Notes: generated by a model from the sequence alone, not told the origin. DNA of 64,000 bases from Rhizobiales bacterium 32-66-11 (GCA_002304505.1 NCEH01000008.1:1-64000), one strand, 5' to 3'. Counted from the first letter of the stretch, positions 41,870 to 51,964 are shown. Translations and numbers: made by a program.

Positions 41870-42066
41870 ACCAAGCTGACACCCACCTGAAGCTCAAGCG
41901 CAGCGTCCAAATGAACGTAGCCTTACGTGACGCCGCGAGCGGAATGGCCAAGTAGCCCCGCGATCGTAAGCTCGGAAAACCCGAAGGCGCCAGCTCCGCT
42001 GGCGAAGGTGTGACGAAGGACGTGAGGCGTCTCAGAGTTGCCAGGGCGGTACGGCAGGTTGTGCAT
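41870..42066 (-). pseudogene. Tyrosine recombinase (integrase) remnant
   Basis: Minus-strand frame reads 'ETPHVLRHTFASGAGAFGFS', 'ELTIAGLLGHSARGVT', the C-terminal Arg/His motif of tyrosine recombinases. TAA (41923-41925) stands where the family normally has Gln/Ser just before the nucleophile; the next codons still read GYVHLDAALE, with the Tyr at 41917-41919. The N-terminal catalytic half is not recognisable upstream. A dead integrase C-terminus, evidence of an older mobile element. Confidence 0.7.
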
Positions 42067-42328
42067 GCTGATGCTCATAGAACGTCGAGGCCAAACTGGG
42101 CGACCTTCACCGCCACGCACTTCCCCAACGTGCACGCGAAGATCGCCGATTTGAGGTGTATGGAGTGGATGCTCAAGAACGTGGTTGTGCGATGCGCTAG
42201 CGGCACACTGCCGGAATGTCCTCTGATCGAGGCGCTGTTCCGTGTGGCCGCCGTTCACGCGACGGCGCCAACGCCGACTGGATGCATTCTGCCCCGAATT
42301 GAACGACGGTTGAGCAGACGCGCTACGA

Positions 42329-44380
42329 TCAATCGGAAATTGTCTTTGGTGCCTCGCCTTGGCGAGCCAACAGGACTTGCCCATCCCAATCAGCATCGGT
42401 CATTTCGACAGCCCGCAAAACGAGACGTCCCCCACCGAGAGACCCTGCCAGGACTTGTCGCGGCGCATTGACGTCAGTCTGCGTCGAGGCCACCGAGACG
42501 AGCGAAAAGGGACGATAGAGGCGTTCCTCGACGACCGATCCGATCCAGAGCGGAGCGGTCTGTCCATTTGTGAGCTCGAGGTCGACGGCCCACAGTCGGA
42601 GCACGAGACGCGACGCGGTGGGTGTACCAACGCTATTGGGTCGAATGAGAGTGAGGCTGGGAAGACGCCCGCTGGCGAAGAGAGGAACAACCGGAAGATT
42701 GGCGGGGTCCGCCGATGGGGTAAGCCAGCTTAGGGCGCTCAAGAGCTCCCAGGCCGCTGATGTGTGCCACCCATCCCGCAGCAAGGCGTCTTGCAGGTCC
42801 CGCAGGCTACCGGTCCACTGGAAGGTCAGCGGCTCCTCCACCTCGCCGGTAAGATCGATCCGCCTACCTGGCAATTGCTGCCAACCCGATGCCCACCATT
42901 CGGCGGCGGCCATCGTCGGCAGCACGCTTTTGACGGCATAGCGATCGCTGTCCGTTGCGTGGTTGCGGTAGATGTTGAAGCCACCGGCGAGGACAACCGC
43001 CGCACATCCGACGGCGAGCAGGCCGCCCGGCTCAACGCGTTCTACTTTCCGCCGCAGATAGGACAGCCCGAGCAGCGCCAGCCATGCAGACCCGAATGCC
43101 AGGCCTCCGAGCACGTCGGAAAGCCAGTGCGCACCGAGGTAAAGGCGTGAAAATCCGATCAAAAATATCAGGGTTGCCGCGCCGAGAGCGACCGATACGC
43201 GCAGTGCCGAGCGAAACTCACGCGCGATGAGGAAGGTGAGGAAACCGTATAGAACCAAGTTGATTGTGCTATGACCACTGGGGAAGGAAAACGCGCTCCA
43301 GCCTGAGTAGTGCAGATCACCGGGCCGCGCTCGATGCAGTGCCATTTTGATCGCGGTATTGAGCGCCGAGGCGCCGGCGATCGCAACCAACCAATAGGCT
43401 GCCGTGCGCCATGCCCGTTTCCAGGCAAGCCACAGGAAGACGATGACAGTGACCGCCACGACGACGACGGTATCCCCAAGTTCAGTGATGGCGATCATTA
43501 CCGCATCGCCGGGCGCCGTGCGGAGATCCTGGAGAGCGCGGTAGATAGCGCTGTCGGCCAGCACCAACGGATCTCTGCTGACGACGTCTTCAAGGATACC
43601 GAAGAAAAGCCACGCCGCGCCGACGAGCAGAACAGTCAATAATGCGAGAGTCCGCGCCTCGTGCCGCTCTGGGTCGAGCAAACTGGAGAGATTGCGGCTG
43701 AGCCAGGTGTCGCGGGTGCCGACCCAGCCCCGCAGCCGTTCCACACCAATGATGAGAAGGGGTATGCCGCGGCGCAACGTCCAGCGCACGATATGCAGAA
43801 TGACCCAACCCACTGCGGCCAGAACGACCAGAAGGACGGCGAGCGGCTTGGCGGCCGTGCCGAGAATGCCGAAGGCGGCCCCGACGAATACGCCGGGCAG
43901 AATATGCGACGGAGCCCAGGCGAGCGCCGATGCGACATTGACGGCGTAGAATCGGCGGACCGGCATTCCCAGCACACCGGCGAGGAGAGGAACGAAGGCG
44001 CGGACGCCCGGTGTGAAGCGTGCGAGAAAAACACTCTTGTCGCCGTGGCGGGTGAAAAACGATTCGCTACGCTCGATCAGTCCCGGATGCCGGTTCAATG
44101 GCCAGAGGCCAAGAATCTCGCGGTGGTATCGATGCCCTAGCCAAAACGAAACTCCATCACCGGCGACGGCGCCAAACGTGGCGGCAGCCAGCAACGGCCA
44201 GAGCACCAACGCGCCGCTCGGTACTAAGGTGCTGAGTGCCAGGATCCCGACCGTACCCGGTATGACGGCACCGATGATCGGGATCGACTCCGAAAGGGCT
44301 AGGAGAAACACCGCCAGATAGGCGACATGCCGATGTGCCGTCAGGAAATCGACTATCGTTAGGACCAAGGACGTCATCAT
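42329..44380 (-). CDS. DedA-PAP2-LssY_C fusion membrane protein
   Basis: A 683-residue protein with three parts: DedA/SNARE-like N-terminus ('GAVIPGTVGILALSTLVPSG', 'GDGVSFWLGHRYHREILGLW', about 1-210), PAP2 phosphatase about 250-440 with 'KMALHRARPGDLHYSG', 'FSFPSGHSTINLV' and 'GFSRLYLGAHWLSDVLGG', and C-terminal LssY-type domain about 470-660 ('RDLQDALLRDGWHTSAAWEL'). A known alphaproteobacterial architecture, likely for undecaprenyl or phosphatidic acid dephosphorylation with lipid transport. A complete gene. Confidence 0.92.
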   Translation of the reverse strand: MMTSLVLTIVDFLTAHRHVAYLAVFLLALSESIPIIGAVIPGTVGILALSTLVPSGALVLWPLLAAATFGAVAGDGVSFWLGHRYHREILGLWPLNRHPGLIERSESFFTRHGDKSVFLARFTPGVRAFVPLLAGVLGMPVRRFYAVNVASALAWAPSHILPGVFVGAAFGILGTAAKPLAVLLVVLAAVGWVILHIVRWTLRRGIPLLIIGVERLRGWVGTRDTWLSRNLSSLLDPERHEARTLALLTVLLVGAAWLFFGILEDVVSRDPLVLADSAIYRALQDLRTAPGDAVMIAITELGDTVVVVAVTVIVFLWLAWKRAWRTAAYWLVAIAGASALNTAIKMALHRARPGDLHYSGWSAFSFPSGHSTINLVLYGFLTFLIAREFRSALRVSVALGAATLIFLIGFSRLYLGAHWLSDVLGGLAFGSAWLALLGLSYLRRKVERVEPGGLLAVGCAAVVLAGGFNIYRNHATDSDRYAVKSVLPTMAAAEWWASGWQQLPGRRIDLTGEVEEPLTFQWTGSLRDLQDALLRDGWHTSAAWELLSALSWLTPSADPANLPVVPLFASGRLPSLTLIRPNSVGTPTASRLVLRLWAVDLELTNGQTAPLWIGSVVEERLYRPFSLVSVASTQTDVNAPRQVLAGSLGGGRLVLRAVEMTDADWDGQVLLARQGEAPKTISD

Positions 44381-44493
44381 CCGACGGTGCCTATCGAATG
44401 CCGGTGATGACGCGATCGATGCGCGTATCTTCTCGATAGGCTGCGTGCACGATGACGCCTACAATAATTCTTTTGGCGCTCCGCCACGGCATC

Positions 44494-45189
44494 TCAGGCG
44501 ACCGTGCCGAAGATGGCCCCGATCCCGGCCGTCACGGCCATTGCGAGAGCCCCCCAGAACGTCACGCGGATTGTCGGCTTCAGGATGTCGGCTCCGCCGG
44601 CTCTGGCGCCGATCATGCCGAGCAGGGCCAGGAACACGAGCGAACCAACTGAAACAGCTGGCAGCAGCCAGCTCGATGGCGAGACGAGCACGAGCGCCAA
44701 CGGCGCGGCCGCTCCGAGGGAAAAGGTCGCCGCGGACGCCAGCGCTGCTTGCACGGGACGCGCCGTGGTGATCTCCGAGATGCCGAGTTCGTCCCTGGCA
44801 TGGGCGCCCAATGCGTCCTTGGCCATGAGCTGCTCCGCGACCTGGCGGGCAAGCCCGGTCTCGACGCCTCGGGAGACATAGATCTGAGCCAGTTCCTTCT
44901 TCTCGAACTCCGGATCACTCGCGAGTTCGCGCTTTTCACGTGCGAGATCGGCATGCTCAGTGTCGGACTGCGAACTGACAGAAACATATTCCCCCGCAGC
45001 CATGGACATGGCGCCGGCGACTAGACCGGCGACGCCCGTCAGCAGGACATTGCTTGAGGAGGCCGCTGCCGAAGCCACGCCCAGGATCAGGCTCGCCGTC
45101 GAGATGATCCCGTCGTTTGCGCCCAGCACAGCGGCGCGCAGCCAGCCAATTCGCCCGACAAGGTGCCTCTCGTTATGCATGCGACTCAT
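44494..45189 (-). CDS. VIT1/CCC1-family membrane transporter
   Basis: A 231-residue protein with 'IGWLRAAVLGANDGIISTAS', 'GAMSMAAGEYVSVSSQSDTE', and three C-terminal helices. VIT proteins move Fe/Mn out of the cytosol. Five helices as in the family. Start ATG 45189. Divergent from the MFS gene. Confidence 0.92.
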   Translation of the reverse strand: MSRMHNERHLVGRIGWLRAAVLGANDGIISTASLILGVASAAASSSNVLLTGVAGLVAGAMSMAAGEYVSVSSQSDTEHADLAREKRELASDPEFEKKELAQIYVSRGVETGLARQVAEQLMAKDALGAHARDELGISEITTARPVQAALASAATFSLGAAAPLALVLVSPSSWLLPAVSVGSLVFLALLGMIGARAGGADILKPTIRVTFWGALAMAVTAGIGAIFGTVA

Positions 45190-45383
45190 GTCAGCCTTGC
45201 TCCATTGATTTCATCCGCAGCGCTTCCCTCACACAAGCATTGCTGAAATCCCGGTTTGATCTACCAGAGGGAGATGTCTTGGAACTTACAGAAGCTCGAT
45301 ATCCCATCGGGGGAATACGCCTCGAAGCATGGTATCGACAAAGCTCGCGCTGCGAGACGCCCCCCGTTCGGAGTCCTTGGGAA

Positions 45384-46604
45384 ATGGCAACAGACACACC
45401 GCCTGCCGGGCCGAAATCGCGTGCCAGGCTGCCGCCAGGCGTCTGGGCGCTCGGTTTCGTCAGCATGTTCATGGACATCTCGTCGGAGATGGTCAACGCG
45501 CTGCTGCCGGTCTATCTCGTAACCGTGCTCGGCGCGTCGACGCTGACGGTCGGCTTCATCGAAGGCATCGCGGAAGCGACCGCCAATATCACCAAAATCT
45601 TCTCGGGCGCGCTGTCCGACTGGCTCGGCAAGCGCAAGTTGCTGACCGCCCTCGGATACGGTCTCGCTGCCGTCACCAAGCCGATCTTTCCGCTGGCCAA
45701 CTCGGTCGGCTGGGTGGTCGCCGCACGTTTCATTGATCGTATCGGCAAGGGCGTCCGTGATGCTCCGAGGGACGCGCTCATCGCCGATCTTGCGCCGGCG
45801 GAGGTGCGGGGCGCGAGCTTCGGCCTGCGGCAGGCGCTCGATACGGTCGGCGCCTTTGTCGGGCCGCTCGCCGCGATCGTCCTGATGTCACTCAGCTCCG
45901 ACAATTTCCGCTTCGTGTTCTGGATCGCGATCATCCCGGCGTTCATCTCGCTCGCCGTGATGATATTCGCCGTCCACGAACCGGTCCGGCGTGAAACCGA
46001 TGCCAAGCCGCGACTGCGCCTCGCGGATGCGAAACGCCTGTCCCGCCCGTTCTGGATCGTGGTCGGCGTCGCCACGATCCTGACGCTCGCGCGGTTCTCG
46101 GACGCGTTTCTCATCCTGCGTTCCCAGAATGTCGGTCTGCCGATCGCGCTGGTGCCCGTCGTCATGGTGGTGATGAACGTCGTCTATGCGCTTGGCGCTT
46201 ATCCGGCCGGCGTGCTCTCCGACCGGATCGGCCGAGGTGGATTGCTCGCTGTCGGCATCGTCTGCCTGATCGTCGCCGACCTCATCCTCGCGCTCGGCAC
46301 AACGGTTCCTCTGGTCATGCTCGGCGTGGTGTTCTGGGGGCTGCACATGGCGCTCACCCAAGGCCTCTTTGCCAGCCTCGTGGCCGATACCGCGCCCGAG
46401 GATCTGCGCGGGACGGCGTTCGGCGTGTTCAACTTCGCGGGGGCGACCTTCTACAAGTTCAAGGCCAAGTACGGCGGCATGGACGTGTCGGATGCCCGGC
46501 GGCTGAAGGCGCTGGAAGAGGAAAACGCGCGGCTGAAGAAGCTGCTGGCCGAGCAGATGCTCGACAACGCCATCCTGAGGGATGTCAGCTCAAAAAAATG
46601 GTGA
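45384..46604 (+). pseudogene. MFS transporter truncated and fused to IS3 OrfA tail
   Basis: From ATG 45384 an MFS protein is recognisable: 'VSMFMDISSEMVNALLPVYL', 'DRIGKGVRDAPRDALIADLA', up to about residue 353 '[12 protein letters not shown]'. Then the frame becomes IS3 OrfA: '[20 protein letters not shown]', '[20 protein letters not shown]', '[13 protein letters not shown]'. The last MFS helix or two are lost, so function is probably gone. Breakpoint near 46443. Confidence 0.85.
46592..46598 (+). other. A7 slippery site for OrfA-OrfB frameshifting
   Basis: AAAAAAA just before the OrfA stop. IS3 elements use -1 ribosomal frameshifting at such runs to make OrfAB transposase. orfB overlaps here. 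Confidence 0.7.
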
Positions 46605-47437
46605 CGCCCGATGCAAGGCGCAAAGCCGTGGCTCATGCCTGTGCCGCGCACGGGGTGAGCCAGCGTCGGGCGTGCCAGGCACTGGGCGTCGATCGGGCCA
46701 GCGTGCGCTATCGGAGCGTACGTCCCGATGACGCCAGTCTGCGGGAGGCCATGCGGGCCGTGGCCGGCGAGCGCCGTCGCTTCGGCTATCGGCGGATCCA
46801 CGTCATGCTGAGGCGCCAGGGCATCGTCATGAACCAGAAGAAGCTGCGCCGGCTGTATCGGGAAGAGAAGCTTCAGGTCCGTCGGCGCGGGGGACGCAAG
46901 CGAGCGCTCGGCACGAGGCGTCCTATCCTGGTGCCGGATCGGATCAACGTCCGCTGGAGCCTCGACTTCGTGTCAGATGCCTTCACGGACGGTCGGCGCT
47001 TTCGGGTGCTGGCCGTGGTCGACGACTTCAGCCGGGAGTGTCTGGCGCTGGTGGCCGACACCTCGCTCTCGGGCCTTCGGGTGACGCGCGAGCTCAACGC
47101 GCTGCTCGCCATCCGGGGCAGGCCTGCGACCATCGTTTCCGACAACGGCACGGAGCTGACCTCGATGGCAGTTCTCAAATGGTGTCAGCAGACCGGCGTC
47201 GAATGGCACTACATCGCTCCCGGCAAGCCTATGCAGAACGGGCTCATTGAGAGCTTCAACGGTCGCTTCCGGGATGAGTGCCTGAACGAGACCCTGTTCT
47301 CGAGCCTGGGACACGCTCGTGCCGCCATCGCCGTATGGAAGGAGGATTACAATCTGAACCGGCCCCATTCCGCCCTCGGCAATCGAACCCCTGCCGAGTT
47401 CGCCACAGCAATCGCACTGGAAACCAAGGCCGCCTGA
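46598..47437 (+). CDS. IS3-family OrfB transposase
   Basis: A 279-residue DDE integrase-core protein: '[20 protein letters not shown]' (D), '[20 protein letters not shown]' (D), '[20 protein letters not shown]' (E with K/R downstream), ending '[17 protein letters not shown]'. Coding is intact. Confidence 0.92.
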   Translation: MVTPDARRKAVAHACAAHGVSQRRACQALGVDRASVRYRSVRPDDASLREAMRAVAGERRRFGYRRIHVMLRRQGIVMNQKKLRRLYREEKLQVRRRGGRKRALGTRRPILVPDRINVRWSLDFVSDAFTDGRRFRVLAVVDDFSRECLALVADTSLSGLRVTRELNALLAIRGRPATIVSDNGTELTSMAVLKWCQQTGVEWHYIAPGKPMQNGLIESFNGRFRDECLNETLFSSLGHARAAIAVWKEDYNLNRPHSALGNRTPAEFATAIALETKAA

Positions 47438-47527
47438 GGCCATAAATCAACCTTCGGACTCTCTCCTAAGCCGGAGGAGAAAAGGGTCTCAGGTCACAAG
47501 GATTGATCTGCCCTCTCGCCCCGAGAC

Positions 47528-48091
47528 TCAGGCCGTCAACCATCCGCGCCAGAATCCCTTCAGGATCTCCAGAACGACAACCAGACCTACGGCGATGCCG
47601 AACGCGACGGCGAGATCATCGGCGTGCAGAGGCCCGAAGCGAAAAAGATCGCGCGCCCACGCCAGGGCAGTGCCCAGTAGGACGCCGGCCACGGCGCTTA
47701 CCCGCCACAGCGCGTGATTGTCCCACCGCAGCGCCCCGCGCACCGAGCTGTCGAAGGAGCGGTTGCCCAGCACCAGTCCCAGATTGGCCAGGACGAGCGA
47801 CACGAAGGTGAGCGCACGCACATCCTCCGCGGGCATGCCGCGCCGCAGCGCAAGCAGATAGAGTACGGCAACCGCCGCGAAGGCGAGAACGCCCTGCAGC
47901 AGGCTCCAGAGCACGAGCCCCGACGTGAACAGATGGCTCGTCACCGCGCGCGGCCGTCGGCTCATGATGTCCTTCTCCTCCTTTTCCGCCTCGAAGACCA
48001 ACGAGCAAACGGGATCGATGATCATCTCGAGAAAGGCGATGTGGATCGGCGAGAAGATGATGGACAGGCCGGTCAGCAACGGTAAATGCAA
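47528..48091 (-). pseudogene. C-terminal fragment of a P-type cation ATPase
   Basis: The frame begins at TTG 48091, in the middle of the protein: 'LPLLTGLSIIFSPIHIAFLE', 'MIIDPVCSLVFEAEKEEKDI', 'MSRRPRAVTSHLF' match the C-terminal helices of Ca2+/Mg2+-type P-ATPases (Cation_ATPase_C). All phosphorylation and nucleotide domains are absent. Truncated on its N-terminal (right) side near 48085. Not functional as an ATPase. Confidence 0.8.
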
Positions 48092-48128
48092 TTACATGCT
48101 GTCCGGTTCAACCGTGAATGAGCTTCCG

Positions 48129-48890
48129 TCAATATTCTTCGTAGGTGGCGGGAACAGCCCCGGAGATATTCTCCGCTTGCTTGCCTTCGACGATGAGCAT
48201 AGCTGTCGCGGCCTCAATGCGACGCTCAAGTTCCGTCATGAAATGCCGCCGATCAAGTCCAGGCTGGATTGGTGGCAGAAACTCAACGAGGACCGTGCCG
48301 GATCGTTTTAGGAAGGAGCGCCGGCGCCAGAATAGACCAGAACTGAGCGCTACCGGCACGACCGGAAGACCAAGCTGCATGTAAAGCGCGGCGACCCCGG
48401 GATGATAGGCTTGGCGAGCTGCCACCGGCGTGCGCGTCCCCTCCGGGAAGATCGCGATCGAGCGACCGTCTGCTATCGCAGAGCGAGCTGCCGCGACCAT
48501 CGGTCTTAGTGCTTTCGGGCCTGCCTCGCGATCGATGATGATCGCCTCGCCGCGTTTCATATACCAGCCAAATACCGGTATCCTCGCCAAGCTCTGCTTC
48601 AGCACGATCGCCGGATTCTTAAGCAAGACCCACAGCGCAATGGTCTCCCAGGCGGACTGGTGCTTGAGCGCAACGATAACCGGGCCTTCGGGCAGATTAT
48701 GTCTGCCGCGCACCTCGTAGGTCAGTCCGACGATTGACCGCAGTAGCGACAGGGAAACGGTCGCCCACAGTTCGGATACCCGCGCAGCCGCGCGTTGCGA
48801 GATGAAAAGCGCTGGCAAGGCAAGGACAGAAAGAAGAGTTGTCCAAGAATAGAACGCCAGGTCGAATAGGAGGGAGCGAACGAGGGTCAC
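48129..48890 (-). CDS. plsC: 1-acylglycerol-3-phosphate acyltransferase (PlsC-like)
   Basis: A 253-residue membrane acyltransferase from GTG 48890, overlapping the cfa stop (GTGA). Motifs: 'VIVALKHQSAWETIALWVLL' (His-x4-acid variant HQSAWE), 'GEAIIIDREAG', 'SIAIFPEGTRTPVAARQAYH'. It makes phosphatidic acid. Operon with cfa suggests coordinated phospholipid changes. Confidence 0.88.
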   Translation of the reverse strand: MTLVRSLLFDLAFYSWTTLLSVLALPALFISQRAAARVSELWATVSLSLLRSIVGLTYEVRGRHNLPEGPVIVALKHQSAWETIALWVLLKNPAIVLKQSLARIPVFGWYMKRGEAIIIDREAGPKALRPMVAAARSAIADGRSIAIFPEGTRTPVAARQAYHPGVAALYMQLGLPVVPVALSSGLFWRRRSFLKRSGTVLVEFLPPIQPGLDRRHFMTELERRIEAATAMLIVEGKQAENISGAVPATYEEY

Positions 48891-50287
48891 CGTGCAAGGC
48901 CTCCGCTATACGCCGGACGGGAAACTGATTGAGGGGGCGCATCGACATCCGCCGCATCAATCTTGTGCAGCTGCTCCCAGCTCTGGATGTAATCGCGGGT
49001 CAGCGGTGCGGCATTGACACGCTTGCTCACCTGAATCTGGAAATTGATGAGGCCGCCGTGGCGAAAGGCTGCTTCGCAACTGGCCAGGTAGAATTCCCAC
49101 ATCCGGCAGAACCGCTGGTCGTAGATTTCCGCGACGCGCCCACGGTTTGCGATGAACCGTTGCCGCCACGCCTTCAGCGTTTCTGCATAATGTAGCCGCA
49201 GTATCTCGATATCGGTCACGTACAGTCCGGCCCGCTCGATGGCGGGCAGAATCTCCGACAGCGCCGGGACGTACCCACCCGGAAAGATGTACTTGTTGAT
49301 CCAGGCGTTGGTCGCGCCGGGGCCGTCGGCGCGACCAATCGTATGGATCATTGCCACCCCGTCGTCCGTGAGGAGATTCCTGACCTTCTTGAAGTATTCG
49401 CGGTAATGTCCCACCCCGACATGCTCAAACATGCCGACCGAGACGATGCGGTCATACCGGCCTTCTTCTTGGCGATAGTCCTTTAGCAAGAATCTCACCC
49501 GGTCCCCCAGGTCCGTCTCGGCAGCGCGTCGTTCGGAGTATGCGTGTTGCTCGGTCGACAGTGTCAGGCCTGTAACGTCAACGGCGGCAACCTGGGCGAG
49601 ATAGAGACCGAGCCCACCCCATCCAGATCCGATGTCGAGAACCCGCTGCCCTGAGCTCAGTAGCAACTTAGCCGCCAGGTGACGCTTCTTTTGTTCTTGT
49701 GCGCGCTCCAGTGTGTCGTCACTTGAGTTGTAGTACGCACAGGAATACTGACGGTCTGCGTCTAGAAATTGCTCGTAGAGCGCGTCCGACAGGTCGTAGT
49801 GGTGCGCGACGTTCGCGCGTGCGACTGGGATGGGATTGTGCTGAACAAAGCGTCGGACGAGGCGACTCAGGGCTGCACGTGCGCGCCTCACCCCTTGGCC
49901 AGTGCTCCAGCCGATGTTTGAAAAGCAGAGATCAAGAAAGCCGTAGATATCCCCGTCGTCCACCAATAATGCGCCATCCATGTAGGCCTCGCCGAGGGCA
50001 AGATCTGGATTGAGGAGCAGGCGCGGAATCACAGCTGGATCCACGATACGAATCGTAATTGACGGTGTTCCGTTACCGATGTGATGGACGCCTCCGTTCG
50101 GCGCGATCACAGTCAATCTGCCGTCGTGGATGATCTGCCCAAGCAGCCTCCGAAACAGGAGCATTGTCGCATTCGTGCTCATGTTTTTGAGCGACCGAAT
50201 TGGGCTTGATCGACTCACTTCGCTATCAATCGGTTGGGGCCTCTCAGAAACGGTGGAAGCAGACGAAGGATCGGATTGGATGCTCAT
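48887..50287 (-). CDS. cfa: Cyclopropane-fatty-acyl-phospholipid synthase
   Basis: A 466-residue SAM-dependent enzyme adding methylene to unsaturated lipid chains. Landmarks: 'ANVAHHYDLSDALYEQFLDA', 'RQYSCAYYNSSDDTLERAQE', SAM loop 'VLDIGSGWGGLGLYLAQ', 'GMFEHVGVGHYREYF', 'ATNAWINKYIFPGGYVPALS'. The start is taken at ATG 50287, 65 bases from the FNR-type box; an inner ATG at 'MSTNATM' is possible. plsC follows in the operon. Confidence 0.92.
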   Translation of the reverse strand: MSIQSDPSSASTVSERPQPIDSEVSRSSPIRSLKNMSTNATMLLFRRLLGQIIHDGRLTVIAPNGGVHHIGNGTPSITIRIVDPAVIPRLLLNPDLALGEAYMDGALLVDDGDIYGFLDLCFSNIGWSTGQGVRRARAALSRLVRRFVQHNPIPVARANVAHHYDLSDALYEQFLDADRQYSCAYYNSSDDTLERAQEQKKRHLAAKLLLSSGQRVLDIGSGWGGLGLYLAQVAAVDVTGLTLSTEQHAYSERRAAETDLGDRVRFLLKDYRQEEGRYDRIVSVGMFEHVGVGHYREYFKKVRNLLTDDGVAMIHTIGRADGPGATNAWINKYIFPGGYVPALSEILPAIERAGLYVTDIEILRLHYAETLKAWRQRFIANRGRVAEIYDQRFCRMWEFYLASCEAAFRHGGLINFQIQVSKRVNAAPLTRDYIQSWEQLHKIDAADVDAPPQSVSRPAYSGGLAR

Positions 50288-50351
50288 CCTTGGGCCCCAC
50301 GCAGACGACGGCTGTTGAATGCCAATGAACCCCGCGGAGCGGGCGCATTCT

Positions 50352-50365
50352 TTGATTGGGGTTAA
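50352..50365. promoter_or_regulatory. FNR/FixK-type box upstream of cfa
   Basis: TTGAT-TGGG-GTTAA, 65 bases from the cfa ATG and 195 from the alcohol dehydrogenase ATG on the other side. Confidence 0.6.
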
Positions 50366-50559
50366 ACATCGGTATTCGATGATGGCTTCAATCGATCGCC
50401 GATGAGAGCGGCCGCGACGACGGCTCGGGTGCACCGTGGGTTCCAGCAAAAGCGGAAGGCGACATTCACAACGCTCGACTGCTCTTTAACCCCGAGCAAT
50501 GTTTCGCTTCGGTCGAGCCGAGAGACTATCGATACGTGATCGACACAAGGAGATCTTCA

Positions 50560-51633
50560 ATGGCATTGATGCGAGCAGCCGTTTTTGTCGAACCTGGCCG
50601 CATCGTCCTTGATGAAAAGCCGATTCCAGACATTGGTCCGCTTGACGCGCTCATCCGGATTACGACCACGACGATTTGTGGAACCGACGTGCATATTCTC
50701 AAAGGTGAGTATCCGGTGGCCAAAGGCCTGACCATCGGTCACGAGCCGGTCGGGGTGATCGAGAAGCTCGGCTCCGCCGTTTCCGGTTTTCACGAGGGGC
50801 AGCGCGTCATCGCCGGCGCAATCACGCCGAGCGGTCATAGCAATGCTTGTCTTTGCGGCTATCACTCGCAGGACGGGGCAGGCACCAAGCACGGGTGGAA
50901 GCCGGCGGGCGGTTGGAAATTCGGCAACACGATCGATGGCTGTCAGGCCGAGTTCGTGTGCGTTCCTGATGCCATGGTCAATTTGAGTCTCGTACCCGAA
51001 GGCTTGACCGACGAACAGGTTCTGATGTGCCCGGACATCATGTCTACAGGCTTCGTCGGCGCGGAGAACGGAGACATTCGCATCGGCGATAGCGTCGTGG
51101 TTTTCGCTCAAGGGCCGATCGGCCTTTGTGCCACCGCCGGCGCCAAATTGAGAGGCGCCACGATGATCATCGCCGTCGATGCGATCGCCGAACGAATGGC
51201 CGTGTCGCGCATGCTCGGCGCGGACTTCATCATCGATTTCAAGAAAGCTGACCCTGTCGAGGAGATCATGAGGATCACGGACGGGCGCGGGGTTGATGTT
51301 GCGATCGAGGCCCTCGGGACGCAGGCAACCTTCGAGGCTGCGCTGCGCGTGCTGCGGCCGGGCGGCACGCTGTCGAGCCTTGGCGTCTACTCGACCGACC
51401 TTCGGATCCCGCTTGGGGCCTTCGTTGCTGGGCTAGGAGATCACAAGATCGTCACGGCGCTGTGTCCGGGTGGCAAGGAGCGGATGCGGCGGCTCATGGA
51501 CGTGATCGCTTCCGGAAGGGTCGATCTGACGCCGCTGATCACCCACCGCTACAAGCTCGACGACATCGAGAATGCCTATGACCTCTTCTCCCATCAGCGT
51601 GACGGGGTGTTGAAGGTTGCCATTACTCCGTAG
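50560..51633 (+). CDS. Zinc-dependent secondary alcohol dehydrogenase
   Basis: A 357-residue MDR enzyme of the Thermoanaerobacter/Clostridium secondary-ADH type: 'TICGTDVHILKGEY' (catalytic Cys), 'GLTIGHEPVGVIEKLG' (GHE), 'GGWKFGNTIDGCQAEFVCVP', 'CPDIMSTGFVGAE', Rossmann part 'VVVFAQGPIGLCATAGAKLR'. The four-Cys structural-zinc loop is absent, as in that subgroup. It could recycle NAD(P)H in fermentation. SD AAGGAG at an 8-base gap. Divergent from cfa. Confidence 0.92.
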   Translation: MALMRAAVFVEPGRIVLDEKPIPDIGPLDALIRITTTTICGTDVHILKGEYPVAKGLTIGHEPVGVIEKLGSAVSGFHEGQRVIAGAITPSGHSNACLCGYHSQDGAGTKHGWKPAGGWKFGNTIDGCQAEFVCVPDAMVNLSLVPEGLTDEQVLMCPDIMSTGFVGAENGDIRIGDSVVVFAQGPIGLCATAGAKLRGATMIIAVDAIAERMAVSRMLGADFIIDFKKADPVEEIMRITDGRGVDVAIEALGTQATFEAALRVLRPGGTLSSLGVYSTDLRIPLGAFVAGLGDHKIVTALCPGGKERMRRLMDVIASGRVDLTPLITHRYKLDDIENAYDLFSHQRDGVLKVAITP

Positions 51634-51675
51634 CGCCTGAAGCGCCACTCGTTGCCGATACACTGCTGCGACGAA

Positions 51676-51906
51676 CTACTGGTCCTTAACCAAGCGCTTT
51701 TCTAAAACATTCGGAAGCCTCAAGATGTCTCGGGAGGAAAGCAGTTCTTCACCCTTCGATCCCCGGGGTGACACGACACCATCTTCGCCCTGATATCGGT
51801 GGTCACCCTTACCGTTCGAAGAGTTGTGGAGCCCAGCTTCAATTTTCGCGGAGAATTTCCGGTTCCGCTTGATCTCAACCACGAAGGGCCGAACCGACTG
51901 TTTCAT
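51676..51906 (-). CDS. Small basic protein after an FNR-type box
   Basis: A 76-residue protein, MKQSVRPFVVEIKRNRKFSA, rich in Lys/Arg. The start resembles small alphaproteobacterial proteins (M-K-x-S-V-x-P-F-V-V-E-x-K-R) whose role I do not know. ATG 51906 has GAGAGGACGG upstream. The perfect FNR-type box is 59 bases upstream of the ATG, the place expected for activation. Tail to 'LEKRLVKDQ'. Confidence 0.6.
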   Translation of the reverse strand: MKQSVRPFVVEIKRNRKFSAKIEAGLHNSSNGKGDHRYQGEDGVVSPRGSKGEELLSSRDILRLPNVLEKRLVKDQ

Positions 51907-51964
51907 CCGTCCTCTCCAATCTCTCGGCAGGGCTTGCATGCCACGACACCGATGTGACTGGCGT

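Larger units (their letters stand above)
46443..47496 (+). mobile_element. IS3-family element, left end missing
   Basis: OrfA C-terminus (part of the fused ORF) and intact orfB remain; the OrfA N-terminus (about 33 codons) and left terminal repeat are gone. The right end is inferred at 47496 (...GGTCTCAGGTCA), since IS3 ends usually are TG..CA, and cannot be matched with the lost left end. Confidence 0.8.
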
